Assembly: GCA_007115705.1 (NCBI GenBank)
Contig: QXEO01000881.1
Coordinates: 372,001 to 436,000 of the forward strand
Direction: 5' to 3'
From: Dactylis glomerata
Taxonomy: Eukaryota; Streptophyta; Magnoliopsida; Poales; Poaceae
Length of the DNA: 64,000 nt
A model generated the notes under the pieces. That model worked only from the letters and a program-made list of their open reading frames with translations, ran no database searches and was not told the DNA's origin. Below are positions 55,599 through 64,000 of this stretch, in pieces. Every line of letters begins with the position of its first letter. Positions within the stretch are counted from its first letter, which is position 1. The position numbers were made by a program, and so were the translations under genes.

Positions 55599-58326
55599 CA
55601 CTACAACATGAACAGCCCTACAACAACACATAGCTTGCAACGGTAGTGCCATGTGTATCTACAGCCCAAGCCCCCACGCGACCACGCCCCACGTCCTAAG
55701 TATTTTATATAACAATCTCAAACAAAATGTTTTTCCGTAGCCCGTCCCCCACCTCAGCATCCCCAACCGAAGTCTCGATCCCCATTCTTCGCGAGTGGAC
55801 CTTAACCCTAGCAGCCGCCTCGCCCGCAGCCGCTCACCTCGATCGAAAGCGCCGCCACAAATCATCCCGGCGAACAGGCGTACACCTCTCTTCCTCTTCA
55901 GGCTCCGGCTCCCCGTCGGCTCGTCCCTCTCTCTCAACTCTCCACCGCACACTTCTGGCCCATGTACCTCGTTCCTCGGTCCCTCAGATCGAACCATGGG
56001 CCGGGTTCTCGGCTTCTCGCATGAGGCAGGCAAGCTCCGATCTGACCTGGAGTGGATGAAGGAGCCTGCCACCATCTGTCTGCCGCGCGTGCAGCCACTC
56101 AACGACATCACGCGGCGCCCAAGGTCCAGGCCAACGGGCCATGGTGGATTGGCTTCCGGCTCCACCTCCGCATCATGAGCTCTACCCCACAGCCGTGCAG
56201 GTCTGATGAATTCCTTTTTTTCTCTTGATTTTAGCTACGCACCGACCCATGCTATTTTGTGTTTCCCATGGCTGGTTTGGTATAATACAATTAGTACTCA
56301 TGGTAGGTTTTGATGTCTGGTGATTTTTAATGTTATTTAAACTACAAATGATTGTTCAGAATATTGAACCACTTGACACTTCAGATTGGGTCCCGCTTTA
56401 TATGTGCTCTGTTCATATCTGAACTAGGTGATTGACGGTACATACAACTCTAGCAAACTGTGCAATAATGTTGTTTTCAACTATTTGTGGTAAATAGGTT
56501 TCACGTCAGCCTGCCAACGGAGTCGCCATGTCCATTGGGTGGTCTACCTTTCCACTGCTGGCCGTCCTCGCTCGCTGCCGATTGTGCCGAAGGCGGACAC
56601 ACTTCTTCCCCCTGTGGTCTGAAATTTTATATAAGTCAATATCTTCTCAATTTCTTCTTGCTGGTCCTTGTAAATTTTAGTGTGCCAGCAGCCTATATTC
56701 TTTTTCTCAGATACTTTGCTTCGTCATTATGATTTAAATGAGGCATTGACGAAGTATGCTTAAATATGCAGATTCTCAAATGCATCTCTTCAATGTGGAC
56801 GAGGTATTAGAAAGAATACATGTTTGTTCACTCTTGTTTTAAACTTTTAATTCCTCGACCTGGTAGTGTAACAAGTTGAACATTACAGTTCAAATAATCA
56901 TGCAAAGTAACCTGTTTTTTGCGGTAAAATAAAATATGTTTACTTAAGTTCACTGTTTTTTCAGGTGAATCTACCTTTCTGATCGTGCAACAAGTTGAAC
57001 ATTAAATCTCTCAGTCTCGGCCCTTTGTTTATCTTCAGCCAATGCAAAGACTGGCCCGACAAAAGAGAATAGTCCATATCTTGCCAGTGTAGCTTATTTA
57101 TCTTCATCCACTTATTTATTGAGATGGCTCGTTGAAGATTTTGCACTTTAACATTGTTTAAGGTACATACTATTTTTAAGTGTTATTTTACCGGTATAGT
57201 TCATTCTGATATGGGCTTCCTAAGTACAAATACTTTAGATATGTAATGTTTACTTCAAACACAACATGATCTGAAAACTCTTAATTCAGTCTACTCTTGG
57301 TCTGATTTATTTTGCTGACCTCTGCTCCTTTCTCGGTGTTGTTCAGTGGTTATTGTAAATATCCAATATTTGCCCATATAAACTAAAGATAGGACTTTTG
57401 GAGACGAAGTCAATAGTTAGTTCAGGTAGAACTTTGTGTTAGTTGCATACTTTAATCATAGTACAATCATCTAATGTCCATATTCAAGTTTTCAAGGAAA
57501 GAAACATGTAGACCGGTGCTTTGCATGGTGAAAATATCATCTGTTCATGTTCCAGATATATACATATTTCTCTTTTGACATTCTCGCATGGTGAGTAGTA
57601 GAGCAAGTATGAAGTAGAATTCAGTACACCATTCAAATTGTTTTTTGACATGTATTCTAATTTTGAATTTTTTTTGCAGGCCCCAAACGTAAGTAAGAAC
57701 TGCTATATTTGGATATGAGCTTTGTACATTAGAAGGCAGAAGATTAGGAGAAATATATAGGACTAGTATTTTTGCGGGGAATATATAGGGCTAGTTATAA
57801 TTGTGATATTTTGCAGCAAGATTATAATTTGTGTACTCAAATGAGAATTTTCATGTATGGAATGTGATTTTAATAATCAATATTGAATTGTTTTTGCATG
57901 CAATGCATTTATATTCTACGATTTGTGTGTATGTTTTCTTGCGTATTATGAAGTGTATATACTATATACTCCCGCTGAGGAAAAAAAATACTTCCATCTT
58001 TGAACCGATCAATCCACCCAGCACGTTGTAAATAATATTTATTTCAAAATAAAATTATTCAGTCCATAACCGATATTTATTTTAAAATAAAATTATTTAA
58101 TCTTTGTACGTTCTGCTCCAACGAATACAAGTGTTGCTCTACATGTGTTACTGCTTTGCAACGCTCTACATATTCGTTACCAACGCTTCTATATCCGTTG
58201 CATTATAGCCTTGCAACGCCCAAAAACGCAACGCATAAAAATCCGTTGGTAGGGGTGCTAGCAACGCTCATATGGAGGTTTAGATACAGATTTATGTGTT
58301 GCTGTAGGTAGGGTCTTGTTGTAGTG
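55599..58326. mobile_element. CACTA3: 2.7-kb non-autonomous CACTA element, TSD CTT
   Basis: Ends CACTACAACATGAACAGCCC (55599) and, inverted, CACTACAACAAGACCCTACC (ending 58326), flanked by CTT at 55596-55598 and 58327-58329. Subterminal GCAACG motifs recur, mainly at the right end (58130-58300). No transposase is inside. Removing it joins two exon halves of the CACTA2 gene in frame (VWK to KLWKNY). The middle (56180-58060) is AT-rich with no gene that I can support. Confidence 0.9.
55665..56200 (+). other. GC-rich, exon-like segment in CACTA3, possible captured fragment
   Basis: Stands out from the AT-rich flanks. Overlapping open frames occur on both strands, including a plus frame with MGRVLGFSHEAGKLRSDLEW at about 55996-56178. 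A GTGCAGGT-type splice donor could follow near 56195. I do not recognise the protein. Small CACTA elements often carry pieces of host genes, which is the reason for flagging it; it may equally be non-coding. Confidence 0.4.
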
Positions 58327-59034
58327 CTTCCACACCCGGAACAGTTCGACCATCTTCTTAAGAGTCCACTGCTTGACTTTGGCCCTCAATTTTCTTGCAG
58401 CGACTTCATCCTCACATTCTGGCAGGTTGAAATGTGTCATGAGATCATTCCAAAGACTCTCTTTGTATCTTTCGGTGACATACTCACTATCGTCTGCCCC
58501 ATTGCGCTTATTCCACTCCCGAACGCTGATCGGGACGTGATCCCTAACCAGAACTCCGCATTGTTTCTTGAATGTGTCGGCAGCCTTCTTAGGAAGCTTG
58601 GGTTCGCCCGTAGGCAATATGACCTCAAAGGTGTAATGCGTTCGTGCATCCAACTTTTTGGTCGGGCCTCGTTTTGTAGCTTTGCTCGATGTGGAGGCCT
58701 AAGAGGAGAAACATTCGTCAATGTATATGTATACAATATACAACTATCTCCAATATTTTCACATATTACAAGTGATTGCCGAACTTCATATACATACCTC
58801 GCCGAACTTCGTTAATTTTCCACCGGCTTCTCCATCAACGGAGCTATCGCCTTCTCCATCATCAGAGCTATCGCCTTCTCCGTCGGCTTTATCTTCACGT
58901 CGGTCGACCTCCATTCCATCCCCGGAGGGGTTCAGATACGACGATGGAGATTCAGCTGGTTCAACATTGGGGGCGTTGTTGATTATATCCTCGAGAATTT
59001 CTTTCTCTGCTAGGTTCCTGCTATGTGGATCCAT
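58327..59034 (-). pseudogene. CACTA2 second gene, N-terminal exons
   Basis: Exon 1 (59034-58798) starts MDPHSRNLAEKEILEDIIN, a typical start for grass CACTA second ORFs, followed by an acidic Asp/Gly/Ser-rich stretch. A GT-AG intron spans 58797-58699. Exon 2 (58698-58327) has ASTSSKATKRGPTKKLDART, FEVILPTGEPKLPKKAADTF, CGVLVRDHVPISVREWNKR and WTLKKMVELFRVWK, ending exactly at the CACTA3 insertion with the TSD CTT. Both exons are open and in phase, so this part is undamaged; the gene is broken downstream. The protein would be the element's accessory DNA-binding or regulatory factor, by analogy. Confidence 0.82.
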
Positions 59035-59059
59035 AGTTTCTGCAAAATACCGACATTTT

Positions 59060-59590
59060 CAAAATGCTATATCAAATAACTTAATCTAAATTTTGCTATC
59101 AAATAACTTAATCTAAATTTAGCTAACAAATAACTTAATCTAAATTTTGCTAACAAATAACTTAATCTAAATTTTGCTAACAAATAACTTAATCTAAATT
59201 TTGCTAACAAATAACTTAAATATCATAATTTTGATAAGAATCTAACTAAGAAAGTAACTAAATAACTAAACCCTAATTAACTAAATAACTTAATCTAACT
59301 AAGGAACTAACTATTGTCAACCCTAACTAATTCTAACCCTAACTAGTTCTAACTAATTCTAACCCTAACTAATTCTATCTAATACTAATTCTAACTTAAT
59401 CTAAATAACTTAACCTAATTCTAACCCTAACTAATTCTAACCCTAACTTAATCTAATTCTAACCCTAACTAATTCTAACCCTAACTAAATAACTTAATCT
59501 AATTATATGGAACAACTTAATCTAAATAACTTAATCTATCTAATTCTAACCCTAACCTAAACTAACAATTAACAACTAAATTAACCTAAT
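59060..59590. repeat. AT-rich tandem repeats with telomere-like units upstream of the CACTA2 second gene
   Basis: From 59070 to 59220 a ~27-bp unit (AACTTAATCTAAATTTTGCT) recurs about six times. From 59320 to 59560 it grades into TAATTCTAACCCTAAC-type repeats that contain the plant telomere-like AACCCTAA. It lies directly upstream of the ATG at 59034 on the minus strand, so it forms the promoter-proximal region of that gene. Confidence 0.8.
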
Positions 59591-59880
59591 TACCTTTGCT
59601 TTGGCCGGCGGGCGGCGAGATGCTTCGGCCGGCGGGCGGCTCGGTCAGGAGCGGGAGCGAACGGGGGCGGCGCTTCGCGCGGACGGCGGCGGCGCTTGGA
59701 CGCGGGGCGGCAGCGGCGCTTGAGCTCGGGCGGCGGCGAGGGCGGAGGCAGAGGCGGCGAGCTAGGGCGGAGGCATTGGCGGTGGAATCCGGCAGCCTAA
59801 CGGCGTCGGTCTTAGTTTCTCGTGCGCGAAAATGGCCAAGTCCTGGTCGGTGGAACCGACTGGGGACGAAGGACTGCTTT
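59591..59880. other. GC-rich segment in CACTA2 intergenic region
   Basis: Very GC-rich island between two AT-rich repeat blocks, with GGCGG/CGGCG runs. The open frame here is a composition effect and matches nothing that I know. It could be part of the promoter or leader of the second gene. Confidence 0.4.
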
Positions 59881-60050
59881 TATACCCCCTACCTTTAGTC
59901 CCGGCTGGTGGCTCAAACCGGGACTAAAGGGAGGGTCTTTAGTCCCGGTTTGAGCCACAGGCCGGGACTAAAGGCCTTGGGCGGGGGGATCCCAGAAACA
60001 GACCTTTAGTCCCGGTCCATGGTTCGGGCCAGGACTAAAGGCCCAAAACA
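59880..60050. repeat. Internal TTTAGTCCCGG repeat cluster of CACTA2
   Basis: Six copies, alternating orientation, of CTTTAGTCCCGG / CCGGGACTAAAGG (near 59892, 59917, 59938, 59960, 60002 and 60031, the last with one mismatch). The same motif fills the subterminal region at 42930-43130. Here it lies between the two genes, about 850-1010 bp upstream of the second gene's start codon. Confidence 0.85.
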
Positions 60051-60059
60051 GGGATAATA

Positions 60060-60670
60060 ACTTATTGTAACTTGTCAAACTATTAATTATTGTAAAATAA
60101 TTATTGTAACTTCTCAAACTATTAATAAATTTGCTATTTTGAATTAAAAAATCAAACTTATCCAACTATTAACAAAATTGTCATTTCAATTAAATAATAG
60201 ATTAACTAATATTTTTTGCATATTTTGGAATCTTATTAAACTTTCAACATGAAAAGTGCTTGAATTTGAATAAGTAATTCAAATCCATTTTCAGTTTTAT
60301 AAAATAATTGTTCTAACTTATAAAACTATTAACAAAATTGTCATTTTCAATTAAATAATAGATTAACTAATATTTTTTTGCATATTTTCGAATCTTATTA
60401 AACTTTCAACATGAAATGTGCTTGAATTTGAATAAGTAATTCAAATCCATTTTCTGTTTTATAAAATAATTGTTCTAACTTATCAAACTATTAACAAAAT
60501 TGCCATTTTCAATTAAATAATAGATTAACTAATAATTTTTTTGCATATTTTTGAATCTCATTAAACTTTCAACATGAAAAGTGCTTGAATTTGAATAAAT
60601 AATTCAAATCCATCCACTATTTTATAAAATAATTATTTTAACTTATCAAACTATTAACAATTTTGCCATT
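60060..60670. repeat. Tandem ~161-bp repeats, about 3 copies
   Basis: ATTAACTAAT...TTTGCATATTTT blocks start at 60201, 60362 and 60524 (period 161-162 bp), each followed by CTTTCAACATGAAAAGTGCT-type sequence; partial units flank them. Very AT-rich, non-coding, located just past the 3' end of the TNP2 gene. Confidence 0.85.
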
Positions 60671-60882
60671 TTGTAAGTCTAATACACATGGAGAGGGAAT
60701 AATCCTAATTCGTCACACTGAATTGCAATACTACCTCTCCCTTATGAAACAATAATTGCTAATTGAGAGTCGGTTCATTACTAACACACATGCTCCTTAA
60801 ATAAAGGTTTAGTACATTCCATACATGCATTACATAAAAGGTTTAATACATTATTACATTATTGCACCAATATTCCTATCTA

Positions 60883-63800
60883 TTATTTCTGTTTTCTTTC
60901 GGGTCGTAGCCATGGAGAATCTTCATCATTCAGTAGGATGCTTGGGTCAGTTTTCACTTTGAAGGGCGGAACTTCATGAAACTTATTATAATCTACTGAC
61001 ATGTCTGTCTTGTCATCTACTCCCATGATGTTTCTTTTCCCTGAAAGAACTATGTGGCGCTTTGACTCATCAGACGATGTCTTCTTTTGCAGATTTCTTT
61101 TTCTCATTTTTGTAGACATGTCCTTCACATAGAAAACCTGAGCCACATCGTTGGCTAGGACGAATGGTTCGTCTATGTACACAAGATTGTTGAGATCCAC
61201 TGTTGTCATACCGTACTTTTGGTCTACAACTACCCCGCCTCCTGTCAGCTTCACCCATTTGCATCGAAACAAAGGGATCTTAAAAGTAGGTCCATAGTCA
61301 AGTTCCCATATCTCCTCTATGTACCCGTAATATGTGTCCTTCTGCTCATTATTGTCTGTTGCATCAAAGCGGACACCACTGTTTTGGTTGGTTCTCTTTT
61401 TATCTTGGGCGATCGTGTAAAATGTATTCCCATTTATCTTGTACTCTTGGAAAGTACATATATTCGAAGATGGTGCCTGGCCAAACAGTACAGCTGATCT
61501 CCAACGGTGTTGTTATTCATGAGATGTGTCTGCAACCAACTGTCGAAAGTCTTCTCGTGTTCCCCTTTTAATCCAAGAGTCAGCCTTCCCCGGGTTTTTG
61601 GAGCGTAGAATATTTTTGTGTCTCTCGATATACGGAGCCACCATGGTGGAATTGTGTAGAACTGTGTAGTGTGCTTGAGTGAATGAATGCCCGTCCATAC
61701 ATACTGTTGCTTTCCTTCCTAGTGTGCCTTTTCCTGTCATCCTACCCTCATACCGAGATTCAGGAATACCAATCGGCTTAAGGTCAGGAAGAAAGTCTAC
61801 ACAAAACTCAATGACCTCCTCTGTTCCATAGCCCTTGGAGATGCTTCCTTCTGGCCTAGCACGGTTACAAACATATTTCTTTAAGACTCCCATGAACCTC
61901 TCGAAGGGGAACATATTGTGTAGAAACACAGGACCGAGAATTCTAATCTCTTCGACTAGGTGAACTAGGAGGTGTGTCATAATATTGAAGAAGGATGGCG
62001 GGAACAACAACTTGAAGCTGACCAGACATTGGACCATATCAATCTGTAACCCTAATAGACTTTCTCGATCGATTACCTTCTGAGAAATTGCATTGAGGAA
62101 TGCACATACCTTCACAATTGCCAGGCAAACATTTTCCGATAGAATTTCCCTCAATGCAACCGGAAGCAATTGCGTCATAAGCATGTGGCACTCATGAGAC
62201 ATTAGGTTTTGGAATTTTTTGTCTTCCATATTTATGAGTCCCTTTATATTCGACAAGAAGCCAGTCGGGACCTTGATACTGAAAAGGACTTCAAAGAAGA
62301 TTTCCGTCTCTTCCTTGGTAAGAGCGTAGATGGCAGGCCCTTGAAACTGCCCTGGATGCATGCCGTCTCGTCCTTTATGACGTTCCTGGTCCTCCCGTGC
62401 ATCTGGTGTATCATTTGACTTCCCATACAAGCCCAGGAAGCCTAGAATATTCACGCAGAGATTCTTTGTCAGGTGCATCACGTCGATTGCGGAGCGGACC
62501 TCATAGACTTCCCAATAGGGTAGCTCCCAAAATATAGATTTCTTCTTCCACATGGGTGCGCGCTTATCAGGGCCGTTAGGAACAGGTTGGCTGCCAGGAC
62601 CCTTTCCAAAGATTACTTTTAAATCATTGACCATATCAAATACTTCAGCACCAGTACGTGTGACAGGCTTCCCCCGGGTTTCTGCCTTGCCATTGAAATG
62701 CTTGCCTTTTTTCTTTAAGGGATGCTTGGGCGGAAGAAAACGACGATTGTACGGGTACACATTCTTCCTACATTTGTCCAGATATATACTTTCTGTCTCA
62801 TCCAAACAGTGTGTGCATGCATTGTATCCCTTGTTTGACTGTCCTGAAATATTACTAAGAGCAGGCCAATCATTGATGGTTACGAAAAGCAACGCTCAAA
62901 GGTCAAATTTCTCTTATTTGTGCTCCTCCCACACACGTACACCTGGTTCGGCCCACAGCTGTAAAAGTTCATCAACTAATGGCCTTAGGTACACATCAAT
63001 GTCGTTGCCGGGTTGTTTTGGACCTTGGATGAGCACTGGCATCATAATGAACTTCCGCTTCATGCACAACCAAGGAAGAAGGTTGTAGATACATAGAGTA
63101 ACGGGCCAGGTGTTGTGACTGCAACTCTGCTCCCCAAAAGGATTCATGCCATCTGTACTTAGACCAAACCATAAGTTCCTTGCGTCACCTGCAAATCTCG
63201 GGAACTCTCTCTTGATTTTTCTCCACTGCCGACCATCAGCGAGTTGCCTCAACTTGTCGTCTTTCATACGATCTTCCATGTGCCATCGCAACAACTTCAC
63301 ATGCTCTTTATTTCTGAACAGACGTTTCAACCGTGGTATTATAGGAGCATACCACATCACCTTGGTAGGAACCCTCGTCCTGGGTGGCTCATCCTCAATA
63401 TCACCAGGGTCATCTTTTCTGATCTTATACCGCAATGCAGTGCATACCGGGCATTTATCTATATTCTCGTACTTCTCACCGCGGTAGAGGATGCGGTCAT
63501 TAGGGTATGCATGTATCTTCTGCACGTCTAATCCTAGAGGGTAGACAAGCTTCTTTGCTTCGTACGTGTTGGCGGGCAATTCGTTCTTTCTTAGAAGCAT
63601 CTTCTTCATCAGTACCAGCAATTTTTCAAATGACGAGTCAGTCACACCGGTCTCTGCCTTCCACTTCAGCAATTCCAGTGTGCTACCCAGCTTCTTCTGG
63701 CTATCTTCACAAGTTGGGTACAACAATTTGTTGTGTCCTGTAACATCTGCTCGGACTACAACCTCTCCTTTTCTGTGTCGCAGCCTCGTCGTGCATCAGA

Positions 63801-64000
63801 AATGACCCGACCAAGATCATCAGCGGGCTCATCTGGTGCCCGTTCTTCACCCTGACCTTCTTATTCATTGTCTTCCATTGCGGTATCAGCATACTCAGGG
63901 AACATAGATCGGTAGTTGTCATCATCATTCTCTTCTTCATCGTCGTCTTCTATGATAACCCCTCTTTCTCTGTGCTTGGTCCATTATAGCCAGACATAAA
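60883..64000 (-). pseudogene. TNP2-type transposase of CACTA2 (5' end outside the window)
   Basis: CACTA transposase on the minus strand, with few lesions. 63940-63700: acidic N-terminal region, frame disturbed. 63726-62914 (270 codons): KCPVCTALRYK, then KLLRWHMEDRMKD, and LWFGLSTDGMNPFGEQSCSH with WPVTLCIYNLLPWLCMKRKF, the TNP2 (PF02992) core. 62892-61513 (459 codons): LLFVTINDWPALSNISGQSN, VRSAIDVMHLTKNLCVNILG, then the DUF4218 part LMSHECHMLMTQLLPVALRE and FPFERFMGVLKKYVCNRARP. Two in-frame stops (TAA 62914-62916 and a TGA about six codons on) separate the two open parts. A stop at 61513 separates the DUF4216-like C-terminus (FRCKWVKLTGGGVVVDQKYG, ANDVAQVFYVKDM), which ends at 60883. The enzyme would excise and insert the element in the nucleus; this copy is inactive unless the stops are bypassed. 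Confidence 0.87.

Larger units (their letters stand above)
42920..64000 (-). mobile_element. CACTA2: large CACTA transposon, runs off the right edge
   Basis: Its 3' terminus is at 42920 (CACTAGTGGGGACATG, preceded by TAT as the possible TSD), with TTTAGTCCCGG-type subterminal repeats to about 43130. On the minus strand the order is TNP2 transposase (64000 to 60883), an intergenic repeat region (60880-59035), then the second gene (59034 to about 43370). This is a standard CACTA layout. Two other CACTA elements, at 44519-53646 and 55599-58326, interrupt the second gene. The 5' terminus lies outside the window. Confidence 0.85.

Noticed and set aside
59320..59560. True telomere or chromosome end
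   Set aside because: AACCCTAA units are separated by TTCT/AATAACTTAATCT and lie inside a CACTA element.
1..64000. CRISPR arrays, bacterial operons or ribosome-binding sites
   Set aside because: Plant nuclear repeats with introns, LTRs and CACTA ends; no spacer-repeat arrays and no prokaryotic gene organisation.

Overview
The window is plant nuclear DNA made almost entirely of nested transposable elements. No single-copy host gene could be supported. The element types (Athila-like LTR retrotransposons with ~1.6 kb LTRs starting TGATACGTCTC and a tRNA-Asp-type primer site, Tat-like Ty3/gypsy elements with antisense ORFs, CACTA transposons with TTTAGTCCCGG subterminal repeats, and a Helitron) point to a large-genome Pooideae grass, probably Triticeae or a relative such as oat. 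That is an inference from element style. The species cannot be read from the sequence.

Left part (1-39732): one tower of insertions, resolved by LTR ends and target-site duplications (TSDs). The base is a minus-strand Athila-like element (L1; pieces at 4017-7273, 12965-14288 and 38316-39732) with decayed gag and protease and no reverse transcriptase. Three elements sit in it. (a) A plus-strand Tat-like gypsy element (to 4016) is itself cut at 1083 by another LTR. (b) A plus-strand non-autonomous relative lies at 7274-12964 (TSD GTCTA). (c) A second non-autonomous relative lies at 14289-38310 (TSD GGAAC). Element (c) carries a minus-strand Tat-like element at 16696-32038 and a Helitron at 36015-37840. 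The Tat-like element carries an antisense gene broken by a third Athila-like copy (19006-25625, TSD GGGCC) and by a solo LTR (26565 to about 28162).

Middle (39733-42919): degenerate intergenic DNA with a 334-bp solo LTR at 41209-41542 (TSD ATAGG), from the same family as the 3' LTR at 3682-4016.

Right part (42920-64000): a large minus-strand CACTA element (CACTA2) that runs off the right edge. It has a TNP2-type transposase gene (60883 to the edge) and a second gene (59034 down to about 43370) with a Transposase_24/DUF8039-like region and a C-terminal ULP1-like (C48) protease domain. Two further CACTA elements landed in exons of that second gene: CACTA1 (44519-53646, TSD TGT) and CACTA3 (55599-58326, TSD CTT). 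CACTA1 has lost most of its transposase but holds a plus-strand gene whose 13 coding exons (49149-52789) join in frame with canonical splice sites and no stop codon, predicting about 711 residues.

How they work together: most coding units here are broken or non-autonomous. The Athila-like elements share LTRs, primer site and a conserved post-ORF block but carry different coding cargo and no polymerase, so they would need proteins from elsewhere. The two Tat-like elements each carry a different antisense ORF. The best candidates for still-meaningful products are the 13-exon CACTA1 gene, the 194-residue ORF of unknown function at 20823-21407, and the antisense AT-hook/B3-like ORF at 2084-2653.
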